Shown: positions 33,857 to 42,782 of the stretch, in pieces | Layout: the number at the start of each line of letters is the position of its first letter | How positions within the stretch are numbered: the stretch's first letter is position 1 | Assembly (NCBI GenBank): GCA_944323805.1 | Contig: CALUTW010000001.1 | Coordinates: 124,001 to 188,000 of the forward strand | Length of the DNA stretch: 64,000 nucleotides | Direction of reading: 5' to 3' | Origin: an uncultured Bacteroidales bacterium | Lineage (GTDB): Bacteria > Bacteroidota > Bacteroidia > Bacteroidales > UBA932 | Position numbers and translations under genes: made by a program | Notes under the pieces: model-generated | The model's input: the letters and a program-made list of their open reading frames with translations, nothing else | Told to the model about the DNA's origin: nothing | The model's database searches: none

Positions 33857-36118
33857 ATGAGGACAACAGGATTTTTTACGGTGTGCCTTACCGTGCTTGC
33901 GGTCATGACTGCATGTGCAGACGGCATCGGGAACGGAATGGTCCGGCCCGGTCAGGAGATTGAGGTCAGGCTGGCTGTCTCCGGCACGTCATGGCCGGAC
34001 GGACTCCATGGTAATGCAGACGAGAACATCATCGGGGAACTGAAGGCATATATCATTGAAGGCGGGGTGCTGAAAGCAATATCGGACCCGCAGCCCGGCA
34101 ACGACGACGGGGTATACGTCATCGGGACTGACGGCAGCAGCGGGATGATATACCTGGTGGCCAATGCGGCTTCGGTAGAGGGACTGTCATCAGCTGTCCC
34201 GGGGAAGACCACATCAGAGGAGCTTCTTGATACATATGCCTCTATGGATGAGATGCAGGCATCGGGTCTTGTCATGACCGGGACAGTATCCATAGGAGAT
34301 GCTTACCACGGGACTGCCGATGTGAAGATGTATCGAAGCGTCGCCAGGATTGATGTCTCTTCCTTTGAAAAGGATGTCCAGGTACTTTCCGTATCTATCG
34401 GAGGTCTGTCTGAATATGGCAGGCTTTTCCCTGGACGTCAGCCGGGACCTGTGCAGCCGGGCAGGGATTTTCACAGGGATTTTTCATCCGCACCGCTTGC
34501 AAACGGACGCGAGGTGTTGCTGTACGTCCCGGAACAGGCCGGCGGGGATATTGAAGCGGAAGTCATCGTATCGGCTTCCGGAGGGTTGTCGAGGTTGAGC
34601 GTACTTCTTCCGCAAGCCATTTGCCGCAACACTGTGTACAATATCTCGGTACACGGCAACGGCGCCGGTCTGGACCTTAAAGTGTCAGACGGCGAATGGC
34701 AGCCGGGGACTGATTCATCATCCCGGCCTGAACTGTCGGGGCTTGTAGATGTCAGGAATTCATACATTCCGGAAGGAGTATCCGTCAATGAGGGCAGAGA
34801 TACAGTATATATCTCGCATCATGCTGTGCAGTTCAATCTTGCACTGCTTGCCGGGCCCGGGTCGACTGTATCAGTTTCCGGCGCCGATGACAATGTGGAT
34901 ATCAGTGTGGTTCCGGCAGCAAGGGATGCGCTTGTCCATTCCGCCACCGTATCGGTATCTGCTGCGAGACGCCATCCTGGTATTGCCCCCGGAATAATAT
35001 ATCTGGACATCCATGAAGGCAATATATATTCCGGCCGTGTTGTCCTTGTATTCATGGAGAATCCCGTGAAGATATCGGGCCTGATGAAACTTGACAGTGA
35101 CGGAAGATGCGATTTCGGGCGTTATATCGACGGAGAGATTGCTCTGATGAGCCTGCCGCAGGATAAGATGATAGAAATAGTGTTTCCTGAGGATGAAAGC
35201 CGGTGGATGCAGGCCGTCGGAGCAGCAGACGGTGGCGGACAGGGAAATTCCATGCGCCAGGTCCGGCTGCTGGCAGGATGGAAGCCTAATGACCCGAATG
35301 CCGATGGCAGGGAGCAGCATGCCACGGTTGTAATCTCAGATGTCGGTGGCTCTTCAAGGGAAGAGTATCATATAAGCCGTATAAACTGGGGACTTCCTGT
35401 GGTAAAGATCGGGGAGACATGGTGGACTATGTACAATCTGAGGGGACGTGCCACATCTTTCGGGGACCAGATAACCTGCGGCAATTCCCCGGCTGACCGG
35501 GATGGACTCTTTGAATTGCTGCAGACCATGCCGGATGAAGAGCTGCTGGAGCTCATGGGAGACCAGTATCAGGGAGGAAATGCCGACGGGCTGCCTCTGA
35601 GGCATGACGGGAATGCATTCTACCATGAGGGCATGATGTCTTCTGCCGGAAGCTTCGGTACTGCAGACCCCTCGATGATGGTCCCGGCAGGGTATACGCT
35701 TCCCTCCTATGACGATTTTGCCTTCCTTGCGGCTAATGACAACCACAATATCGGAGGTGTCGGGGAGCGGTCGTATATGAACAGGCAAGGGGAGAGAATC
35801 GATGTCCGGATTGTGGAGAGGAAGGTTTCCTTTTTCGGAAAGGAATATGGTACCGTGGCTTTCTACGAATTCATGCACGAGGGCAACAGATGGGTCCTGT
35901 ACGGGCTCGGACACCAGTGGAATACGGAGCCGGGAATGATTGCCGTGATGCAGCAGCTGATGGCGACATACGGCGATGCTTCAAGGTCCTGGCTAATGGA
36001 GGGATATGCATCGGATGACCGTCCGGGCCAGAACTGGCTGAAATATGTAGCCCAGAACAATACCAAGACAAGGACAATAAGGTGCGTGAAGACACCCGTA
36101 GAATATATCTATGACTGA
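33857..36118 (+). CDS. Large fimbrillin-like lipoprotein A (753 aa)
   Basis: It starts with a lipoprotein signal (L-A-V-M-T-A-C-A-D). The N-terminal ~280 residues resemble the FimA/Mfa superfamily of Bacteroidales fimbrial subunits: M-I-Y-L-V-A-N-A-A-S, M-T-G-T-V-S-I-G, Y-R-S-V-A-R-I-D-V and L-L-Y-V-P-E-Q. The middle third is beta-rich without an assigned domain. The C-terminal ~300 residues carry G-W-K-P-N-D-P-N, A-T-V-V-I-S-D-V, W-W-T-M-Y-N-L-R and end near V-E-Y-I-Y. That domain is shared with the next gene. I chose the ATG at 33857; a TTG two codons earlier is in frame. It may be a stalk or tip adhesin subunit (inference). Confidence 0.72.
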   Translation: MRTTGFFTVCLTVLAVMTACADGIGNGMVRPGQEIEVRLAVSGTSWPDGLHGNADENIIGELKAYIIEGGVLKAISDPQPGNDDGVYVIGTDGSSGMIYLVANAASVEGLSSAVPGKTTSEELLDTYASMDEMQASGLVMTGTVSIGDAYHGTADVKMYRSVARIDVSSFEKDVQVLSVSIGGLSEYGRLFPGRQPGPVQPGRDFHRDFSSAPLANGREVLLYVPEQAGGDIEAEVIVSASGGLSRLSVLLPQAICRNTVYNISVHGNGAGLDLKVSDGEWQPGTDSSSRPELSGLVDVRNSYIPEGVSVNEGRDTVYISHHAVQFNLALLAGPGSTVSVSGADDNVDISVVPAARDALVHSATVSVSAARRHPGIAPGIIYLDIHEGNIYSGRVVLVFMENPVKISGLMKLDSDGRCDFGRYIDGEIALMSLPQDKMIEIVFPEDESRWMQAVGAADGGGQGNSMRQVRLLAGWKPNDPNADGREQHATVVISDVGGSSREEYHISRINWGLPVVKIGETWWTMYNLRGRATSFGDQITCGNSPADRDGLFELLQTMPDEELLELMGDQYQGGNADGLPLRHDGNAFYHEGMMSSAGSFGTADPSMMVPAGYTLPSYDDFAFLAANDNHNIGGVGERSYMNRQGERIDVRIVERKVSFFGKEYGTVAFYEFMHEGNRWVLYGLGHQWNTEPGMIAVMQQLMATYGDASRSWLMEGYASDDRPGQNWLKYVAQNNTKTRTIRCVKTPVEYIYD

Positions 36119-36151
36119 AACATTTACATTTAACAATTTAATCTTAAAGAC

Positions 36152-38470
36152 ATGAAGAAGACAATCTTTACAATCGGAAATCATGCTGCAGGATTTGCTG
36201 CGGCAGGGATTATGGCAGTGGCCGGTATTATGGCCGTATCATGCAGCAAGACAGAGGTTCCGGCGCCGGACGGGATTCCCGGTACCGTTGTCGTCAGGGC
36301 AGGTATTGCGGACTATTCAGGCTCAGGTCCTGTTGTCGACGGAGAGAATGTGCCCGTGGAAATCCAGGCATGCATATTCGAAGACGGACGTATGACCAGT
36401 GTATACGAGGATATCCGCTTTTCCGGGACCGGGTATGAAATATCTGTCGACAGGCATTCAGGTAATCTGTACATGCTTGCGAATACTGCCTCCCAGATAG
36501 ACCTGCATGAACTTCAGGGCCAGGGAATCTCAGAGACAGAATGGCTCAGGACGACTATGGCGCTCCAGGATGCAGCTCCAGTGCATTTCTATACGGGGAG
36601 CGTGTCCCTTGAGGGAAAAGAGAATTCCGAGACAGTGATACCTCTGACGCTTAAAAGGGGAGTGGCACGCTTCGACCTCCGTCTGCGTACTGCCGGCGTG
36701 GCATCTGTAAATGCCATAACAGTCGGGAATGCCGCCGGTTCCGCCTATCTTTTCCCCGTTGCAGGCGAGTTGTCCCCGGAGGATGCTGCCAGGGAGAGTA
36801 TGACAAAGACCTTTGACATCCCGCTGACCGGGGATACCCCTGCTGTAATGTACGTCTATGAGCAGGCAAGAGACGGAATCGAGATAAGAATCGATGCGGT
36901 CATTGACGGGAGACCGGTCACATTGTCCAGCGGACTGCCTCACGATATCGAGAGGAACAGGATATACACTCTGACTGTCAGGAAAGATGTGATAGATATT
37001 TCCCTGGAAGTATCTGTCGAGGACTGGGGAGAAGGGGGAGATGTGGAAATCTCCCCTGACAGGACCGACAGGCTCGCAGTCAGCCATTCCGTGAACGGGC
37101 TTCCACCTGGAGTGGAGGTCTCGGAAGACGGTAAGGTCATAAGGCTGCCGTACCATGCCACTGATTTTGTCTTTTCTGTGGAAAGCAATGATGCACTTGA
37201 GCTTATGCCCTCAAGTGCATACTTGTTGGATATTGTCCCTGTTAAGGATGTTGCAGGAGACGGTTTCAGGACATTGAACTCATACAGGGTAACAAAAGGT
37301 CTATATGCCCCGGGAGTCGAGGCTGCCGGGGTCACTCTCCGGTTCCGCCGGAAAGGTCTCGGGAATGTATATCCTGAGGACAGCATCAGGCTGGAGCTGC
37401 CTGCGAACCCGACTTCCTTCAAAGGAAGGATGGACTTTGACAATCCTGATTATTCCCATGATTTTGCAGGTTATACGGATAATGAGTTCGGTGTTTTCAC
37501 ACTTCCTGAAGGGAAAAGGATTGATGTGGAATTCGCCGGTGGCGAAGATGCCTGGATAAAGCTGGACGGCTCTTCCGGGAATCCTTCCCGATGGCGCGTA
37601 CTGGGTGGCTGGCGCCCGAATGACCCTACTGCAAACGGACGCAGGCAGTCGGCGACGATTGTCATCAGTGATGTTTCCGGCGGAGGGATACGGGAGGAAT
37701 ATACTGTTTCCCGGCTCAACTACGGGCTCCCCGTGACATGGCTGCATGGGGTATGGTGGTGCAGATACAATTCAATGGGGGATTCCCGCGACTTCAATGA
37801 CCAGATACTGTCGTCGGACGACCCTGCAGCAGCTGCCGGAATGACGGTTTTCGACTATCTTGAGTCCGTGTCCTCCGAAGAATACCGCAGACTGTGGCAA
37901 TGGGCCTATATCGGCCGGAGCGGCAAAGGTATGAAGGTCATTGAATCAGACGGCATACCGGTAATGGAGGGATATGCCCCGGACCAGACCAACATCAACA
38001 GGCTCCCGGCAGATGCTCTTTCCCCTGATGGATACGAACTGCCATCGATGGAGGATTTCAACCGTCTCTTCGATGCAGAGTCCACTGTCTGGATGATGTG
38101 GGACGGGACACACAGGCTGAAGGAGCCGTGGAACGGGCATTCAATAATAAAAAGGCAGCAGCGCAGGAAAAACGGCATTTCCATCGGGTCACTGGTGCTG
38201 TCGGACCTTATATACATAGCCCTGTCTTCCCCGGACTATCCGGAGCATGAGCCTCTGGTGTGGTATGGTCCCGGGGCGCAATGGGATGCGGGAGGAATCG
38301 GGCATTACGGCCATTACAACAATATCCTGTTCAGTGTCCATTCTCCTGAAGGGGAGGGATGGTATCTCGGCGGAAGCATGGGCGGGCTGTACGTCTATAA
38401 GAACGGTGCCGGGCCCAAGGATACCCGCGTCCTCCGCTTCAAGAAGTCGGATGTGGAATACATCTATTGA
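36152..38470 (+). CDS. Large fimbrillin-like lipoprotein B (772 aa), paralogue of A
   Basis: The architecture matches lipoprotein A throughout: lipoprotein signal (I-M-A-V-S-C-S-K), fimbrillin-like N-terminus (N-L-Y-M-L-A-N-T-A-S, Y-T-G-S-V-S-L, L-K-R-G-V-A-R-F-D-L, Y-V-Y-E-Q-A), and the same C-terminal domain (G-W-R-P-N-D-P-T, A-T-I-V-I-S-D-V, V-W-W-C-R-Y-N). It ends in V-E-Y-I-Y. The sequences are clearly diverged, so the duplication is old. The W-W-x-x-Y-N segment loosely recalls the Fibrobacter-type paralogous domain. The gap after A is 33 bases, so the two should be co-expressed. Confidence 0.72.
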   Translation: MKKTIFTIGNHAAGFAAAGIMAVAGIMAVSCSKTEVPAPDGIPGTVVVRAGIADYSGSGPVVDGENVPVEIQACIFEDGRMTSVYEDIRFSGTGYEISVDRHSGNLYMLANTASQIDLHELQGQGISETEWLRTTMALQDAAPVHFYTGSVSLEGKENSETVIPLTLKRGVARFDLRLRTAGVASVNAITVGNAAGSAYLFPVAGELSPEDAARESMTKTFDIPLTGDTPAVMYVYEQARDGIEIRIDAVIDGRPVTLSSGLPHDIERNRIYTLTVRKDVIDISLEVSVEDWGEGGDVEISPDRTDRLAVSHSVNGLPPGVEVSEDGKVIRLPYHATDFVFSVESNDALELMPSSAYLLDIVPVKDVAGDGFRTLNSYRVTKGLYAPGVEAAGVTLRFRRKGLGNVYPEDSIRLELPANPTSFKGRMDFDNPDYSHDFAGYTDNEFGVFTLPEGKRIDVEFAGGEDAWIKLDGSSGNPSRWRVLGGWRPNDPTANGRRQSATIVISDVSGGGIREEYTVSRLNYGLPVTWLHGVWWCRYNSMGDSRDFNDQILSSDDPAAAAGMTVFDYLESVSSEEYRRLWQWAYIGRSGKGMKVIESDGIPVMEGYAPDQTNINRLPADALSPDGYELPSMEDFNRLFDAESTVWMMWDGTHRLKEPWNGHSIIKRQQRRKNGISIGSLVLSDLIYIALSSPDYPEHEPLVWYGPGAQWDAGGIGHYGHYNNILFSVHSPEGEGWYLGGSMGGLYVYKNGAGPKDTRVLRFKKSDVEYIY

Positions 38471-38493
38471 TTGCATGAATAAGGAATTTTGAT

Positions 38494-38501
38494 TAACTTT
38501 G
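38494..38501 (+). promoter_or_regulatory. -7-like box upstream of the NfeD gene
   Basis: TAACTTTG fits TAnnTTTG, 28 bases before the ATG at 38529 and 24 bases after the stop of lipoprotein B. It suggests that the NfeD/stomatin pair is not part of the lipoprotein operon. Confidence 0.5.
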
Positions 38502-38528
38502 GAAGAAACAAAAACTGTTTGCATTTAT

Positions 38529-38963
38529 ATGGAAGTCTGGCATATATGGATTATAGTCGCCCTGATACTCGTGATTGTGGAAATATTTACCCAGGGGTTT
38601 GCCGTGTTCTGTCTGGCGCTCGGGGCGTGTGCGGCGGCAATCGCATCGGCCTGTTCCGCCGGCATTGAGGGGCAGCTTATCTGGTTCTCGGTAGTGACTG
38701 TCATCTCCTTTGTGACTGTCAGGCCTTTTCTCCTCAGGCTTTTTCACAGGACCGCATCAGACAGGAAAAGCGGAGTGGATGCCCTTAAAGGCCGGGAAGC
38801 CATAGTGACTGAGCGGATTTCTGCAGCTGATAATACCGGACGGGCAGCGATTGACGGGGATGACTGGAAGGCCGTCTCGGAGCCAGATGAAGTGATTGAG
38901 AAAGGGACAAGGGTCATCGTGACGGATGTTGACAGCGTAGTCCTGAAAGTAAGGAGAAAATAA
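38529..38963 (+). CDS. NfeD family membrane protein
   Basis: The 144-residue protein has an N-terminal membrane segment (I-W-I-I-V-A-L-I-L-V-I-V-E-I-F), further hydrophobic stretches to residue ~75, and a C-terminal OB-fold domain with L-K-G-R-E-A-I-V-T-E and G-T-R-V-I-V-T-D-V-D-S-V-V-L-K-V. This is the short NfeD form without the ClpP-like protease domain. It stands 47 bases before a stomatin/band 7 gene, the classical NfeD-SPFH partnership that organises membrane microdomains. I preferred the ATG at 38529 to an upstream TTG inside the -7 box. Confidence 0.85.
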   Translation: MEVWHIWIIVALILVIVEIFTQGFAVFCLALGACAAAIASACSAGIEGQLIWFSVVTVISFVTVRPFLLRLFHRTASDRKSGVDALKGREAIVTERISAADNTGRAAIDGDDWKAVSEPDEVIEKGTRVIVTDVDSVVLKVRRK

Positions 38964-39010
38964 TTCTCCGCCATTGCAGATTATCAAGCTGAAACAAATA
39001 ACCGACAGAT

Positions 39011-39991
39011 ATGGGAACACTGATTATTGTAGGGCTTATAGCCCTTATTGCCATTATTTTTGCCCTTATGGGCCTTAAGATTATCCAGCAGGGCGAGACA
39101 AAGGTTATAGAGCGTCTCGGCAAGTATCACAGTACATTGTCCTCCGGTATCAATATCATCTGGCCTATCCTTGACAAGCCTCGCAAGATTTATGTGAGAT
39201 ATGTCCGTGAAGGGTATGACGGGGAAAACCGTGTTGTCGTCCGCATGTCGGACAGGATAGACCTCAGGGAACAGGTGTATGATTTCCCGGAGCAAAGTGT
39301 CATTACGAAGGATAATGTGACTACCCGTATCAATGCCCTGCTGTATTTTCAGATTACGGATCCGTTCAAGGCTGTCTATGAGATAGACAATCTTCCGAAT
39401 GCCATCGAGAAACTGACCCAGACAACCCTGAGGAATGTAATCGGGGAGCTCGAGCTGGATGAGACTCTGACATCGAGGGATACGATCAACTCCAAGCTGC
39501 GCGCCGTACTCGATGATGCCTCGAACAAATGGGGAGTAAAGGTCAACAGGGTAGAACTTCAGGATATCACTCCTCCGACAAGCGTCCGTAACGCCATGGA
39601 GCAGCAGATGCAGGCAGAAAGGGAGAGACGGGCCAAGATTCTCAAGGCTGAAGGGGAAAAGACGTCCGCCATACTGAAGTCCGAGGGCGAAAAGGAATCG
39701 CAGATCAACAGGGCAATGGCAGACAAGGAGTCTCAGATACTTGTGGCGGAAGGGGAGGCCAAGGCCAAGATTCTCCAGGCTGAAGCAGAGGCGGAGGCAA
39801 TCTCCAAGATTGCTGAGGCAATCCGGGGCTCAAGTTCGGATCCTGCATCATATATGCTTGCTGTCAAATATATCGAGACCATGAAAGAGATGGTCAGCGG
39901 CAAGGATAACAAGACTGTATACATGCCATACGAGGCTTCATCCATGCTGAGCTCCCTCGGAGGCATAAAGGACCTGTTCGACAGGAAATGA
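39011..39991 (+). CDS. SPFH/band 7 (stomatin-like) protein
   Basis: This 326-residue protein has one N-terminal membrane anchor (L-I-I-V-G-L-I-A-L-I-A-I-I-F-A-L), an SPFH domain at about residues 30-190 (Q-Q-G-E-T-K-V-I-E-R-L-G-K-Y), and a long coiled coil rich in Ala, Glu and Lys (repeats of K-A-E/K-S-E-G-E-K) to about 280. It matches bacterial stomatin/QmcA proteins. With NfeD it probably scaffolds membrane protein complexes or quality control. The gene converges on the GltD-like gene; a short hairpin covers the junction. Confidence 0.9.
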   Translation: MGTLIIVGLIALIAIIFALMGLKIIQQGETKVIERLGKYHSTLSSGINIIWPILDKPRKIYVRYVREGYDGENRVVVRMSDRIDLREQVYDFPEQSVITKDNVTTRINALLYFQITDPFKAVYEIDNLPNAIEKLTQTTLRNVIGELELDETLTSRDTINSKLRAVLDDASNKWGVKVNRVELQDITPPTSVRNAMEQQMQAERERRAKILKAEGEKTSAILKSEGEKESQINRAMADKESQILVAEGEAKAKILQAEAEAEAISKIAEAIRGSSSDPASYMLAVKYIETMKEMVSGKDNKTVYMPYEASSMLSSLGGIKDLFDRK

Positions 39992-40051
39992 TGTGGCGGG
40001 AATTTTTGTTTTAGAAAGGAAAGGACAGGCCAAATGGCAGGCGGAAACGGT

Positions 40052-40068
40052 GGCCTCAAGATGAGGCC
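40052..40068. terminator. Short hairpin at convergent ends (stomatin / GltD-like)
   Basis: GGCCTC (40052-40057) pairs with GAGGCC (40063-40068), with AAGAT between. The stop codon of the GltD-like gene (complement of 40056-40058) is inside the structure. No T-tract follows, so it is a weak terminator candidate. Confidence 0.4.
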
Positions 40069-41456
40069 CCGTCAGTATTGTCAGTAGTATTGTCCGTATT
40101 GACTGTGGCAGCATCTATTGCCTGCAGCAGTTTTACCGCATCGACATATCTTGCCATGCCTTCTGCGACCAGTTTGGCATCACGCATTGCGAGTACAACT
40201 GTTGAAGGGCGGTTGACGACGTCTCCTCCGGCAAACACACCTTTCCTGGTGGTCATTCCATAAGGATTGTCCCTCGTCAGGACATAACCTTTTTCATTTA
40301 CGTCGATGCCCTTTGTAGTGGATACGATACGGCTGGCAGGAACCGAGCCGATTGCCATCAGGACCTTGTCTGCCTTTTCAATGCGTTTTTCCCCGTTATG
40401 CTCGATAACGACACCGCTTAGCACCCCGTTATAGTCCAGGATCTCTACTATATTGGATTCCCAATTGAATCCGACCCCTTCTGCCACTGCCTCCTCATAT
40501 TCTGAACGCAAGGCGCTCATTTCCTCCATGGTCTTGTAGAAGACTATCTGGACATCCTTGGCACCCATACGTACTGCCGTACGGGCTGCATCCATTGCCG
40601 TATTGCCGCATCCGATTACAAATACACGGTCTCCCTCATGCACCGGGACATCCTCCCGGAGGATGCTTCCCTCGTTGTAGAGGCTTACCTTGCGGAGGAA
40701 ATAGATTGCCTGACGCACTCCTTTGAGGTTGCGCCCCGGGATGTCGAGTTTACGAGGCTTGACTGTGCCGGTACCCATGAAGATGGCATCGAATCCCTTG
40801 TCGAAAAGCTGGTCTATGTTCAGGTCCGGCCCGATTGTCATGTTGCAGTGGAATACGACACCCAGCTCCTGAATCTTCCTGATTTCCCGTCTGACAACAT
40901 CTTTCGGCAACCTGTATTCCGGAATCCCGAACATCAGTACTCCTCCCGGCTCCTGTTCCATCTCGAACACTTCCACATTGAATCCCATACGGGCCAGGTC
41001 GCCTGCAATCGTAAGGCCGGCAGGCCCGGATCCGATTACAGCAATATGCCCGCGGGTCTTAGGCTGGAGATTCTCCTTGATGAGCCTCATGTCCCCGTCA
41101 AAGTCCGCAATGAAGCGCTCCAGTCTCCCGATACGGATACCTTCGCCTTTCTTAGCAAGGACACAATGTCCTTCACACTGTTTCTCGTGAGGGCAGACAC
41201 GGCCGCAGACAGCGGGCAGGTTGCTCTTGTCATTGATTATCTTCATGGCGTTGCCGAAATTGCCTTTCGATATCTCGTGTATCCAGTCAGGTATATCGTG
41301 GCTTATGGGACATCCCTTGGTACACTGTGGCACTTTACATCTTAAGCAACGTTTGGCTTCCTTTATGGCTTCCTGGATTGTGAATCCTTCATCAATTTCA
41401 TGGAACAGGTCTTTCTGGCCCTGATTCCTTTCCGTGCTGGCTAGAATTTTATCCAT
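40056..41456 (-). CDS. GltD/NfnB-like NADPH-dependent oxidoreductase
   Basis: The protein has ~466 residues. An N-terminal Fe-S domain has C-L-R-C-K-V-P-Q-C-T-K-G-C-P and C-G-R-V-C-P-H-E-K-Q-C-E-G-H-C. An FAD-binding motif (V-I-G-S-G-P-A-G-L-T-I-A) is at about 145 and an NAD(P)-binding motif (V-I-G-C-G-N-T-A-M-D) at about 280. This is the glutamate synthase small-subunit family, but no large subunit is adjacent. Stand-alone members include NfnB-like and sulfide-dehydrogenase-like flavoproteins, so I withhold gltD. I chose the ATG at 41456 because the earlier one (41477) lies inside a -7 box. Confidence 0.85.
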   Translation of the reverse strand: MDKILASTERNQGQKDLFHEIDEGFTIQEAIKEAKRCLRCKVPQCTKGCPISHDIPDWIHEISKGNFGNAMKIINDKSNLPAVCGRVCPHEKQCEGHCVLAKKGEGIRIGRLERFIADFDGDMRLIKENLQPKTRGHIAVIGSGPAGLTIAGDLARMGFNVEVFEMEQEPGGVLMFGIPEYRLPKDVVRREIRKIQELGVVFHCNMTIGPDLNIDQLFDKGFDAIFMGTGTVKPRKLDIPGRNLKGVRQAIYFLRKVSLYNEGSILREDVPVHEGDRVFVIGCGNTAMDAARTAVRMGAKDVQIVFYKTMEEMSALRSEYEEAVAEGVGFNWESNIVEILDYNGVLSGVVIEHNGEKRIEKADKVLMAIGSVPASRIVSTTKGIDVNEKGYVLTRDNPYGMTTRKGVFAGGDVVNRPSTVVLAMRDAKLVAEGMARYVDAVKLLQAIDAATVNTDNTTDNTDGASS

Positions 41457-41474
41457 ATCCGATCTGATTTTGTG

Positions 41475-41482
41475 CAAATATA
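41475..41482 (-). promoter_or_regulatory. -7 box for the GltD-like gene
   Basis: The minus strand reads TATATTTG, a full match, 19 bases before the ATG at 41456. Confidence 0.5.
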
Positions 41483-41541
41483 TGTCATGTCCGGAATTAT
41501 CCCAAATGATGAGGTCGCCTCATCTCACAAGTGGACAGCTG

Positions 41542-42729
41542 CTACAGGCCGTCGACATATCTTCTGAAACGCTCCAGTCCGTCAGCAAGCCTGGCACGCG
41601 GACAGGCGAGGTTCCACCGCATGAATCCTTCCCCTTCCGTGCCGTACATTGAGCCGGCATTGAGCCAGAGTCCGGTCTTTTCAATAAGGTCTTCTTCGAG
41701 TCTTGCCGAAGGGATGCCTGTTTTGCGGCAATCCATCCATGCAAGGTAGGTGCCCTCGAGCTCCGCAAGAGGGAAGTCCGGAAGGTTGGCTGCACACCAT
41801 TCCTTCATGTATTTCCAGTTGCTTCCGATGTATTCCAGAAGCTGGCCGAGCCATTCTTCGCCTTCATTATATGCGGCAATCAGGGCAGCGACCCCGAACG
41901 GGTTGACATCACAGACTTCATTTATGTTTATCGCCCTGTCAATCCTTGCCCGCATCCCGGGATCCGCAGCCACAATGTTTGCAATCTGAAGGCCTGCGAT
42001 ATTGAATGCCTTGCTCGGAGATACGCATGTGATGCAATGTCTCCGGAACTGCTCTGAAATGGATGCGAAAGGAGTGTATTCATGCCCGTTAAGCACAAGT
42101 TCGCAATGGATTTCGTCGGAAACGGGGATTACGTCATGCCTCAGACATATATTCCCTATTTCCGTCAGCTCTTCCCTGGTCCATACCCTTCCTGCCGGAT
42201 TATGGGGATTGCATATCAGCATAAGCTTTACTGCCGGGTCGGAGGCTTTGGCCTCGAGGTCTGCAAAGTCGATGGAATAGGAGAATGTGCCGGAACCGGC
42301 AGAGCCATTCTGTACTGGCACAAGCGGATTCTCCGAAAATGTACAGCCGTTGTTCCTGATCGAAGAAAAGAAGCAGTTATATACAGGGGTCTGTATCAGT
42401 ACCTTGTCCCCGGGACCGGTAAAGGCCTTGATTATTGCGGAAATCGCCGGGACGACCCCGGAAGTGTAAATTACTTCATCCCTCTCAATTTTCCAGCCAT
42501 GCCTTCTCTCAAACCAGCCGGAAATGGCCTGATAATAGGTGTCAGGCACTTTCGTATATCCGAAGATACCATGTTCCACACGTTTACGCAGTGCTGCAAG
42601 AATCGGTTCAGCAACACGGAAATCCATATCTGCCACCCAGAGGGGTAGGATGTCTTCCCTGTCTGTCCCGTCCCATTTGTAGGAGCCGCTGCCTCTCCTT
42701 TCAATCAATTCGTCAAAATCATATTTCAT
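41542..42729 (-). CDS. MalY/PatB-family PLP-dependent C-S lyase or aminotransferase
   Basis: The 395-residue PLP enzyme begins with the family hallmark L-P-L-W-V-A-D-M-D-F. Further on come the cofactor-binding N-P-H-N-P-A-G-R-V-W and V-S-D-E-I-H-C-E-L-V, and the Schiff-base Lys in S-P-S-K-A-F-N-I-A-G. MalY/PatB proteins act as cystathionine beta-lyases or cysteine desulfhydrases. The reaction releases homocysteine or sulfide with pyruvate and ammonia. Full length and all catalytic positions are present. It is transcribed toward the GltD-like gene but is probably separate. Confidence 0.9.
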   Translation of the reverse strand: MKYDFDELIERRGSGSYKWDGTDREDILPLWVADMDFRVAEPILAALRKRVEHGIFGYTKVPDTYYQAISGWFERRHGWKIERDEVIYTSGVVPAISAIIKAFTGPGDKVLIQTPVYNCFFSSIRNNGCTFSENPLVPVQNGSAGSGTFSYSIDFADLEAKASDPAVKLMLICNPHNPAGRVWTREELTEIGNICLRHDVIPVSDEIHCELVLNGHEYTPFASISEQFRRHCITCVSPSKAFNIAGLQIANIVAADPGMRARIDRAININEVCDVNPFGVAALIAAYNEGEEWLGQLLEYIGSNWKYMKEWCAANLPDFPLAELEGTYLAWMDCRKTGIPSARLEEDLIEKTGLWLNAGSMYGTEGEGFMRWNLACPRARLADGLERFRRYVDGL

Positions 42730-42782
42730 ACCTTCATATCTTTAGCCGGTAAATATACCATATGATTGCCTGGCAAAAATAC

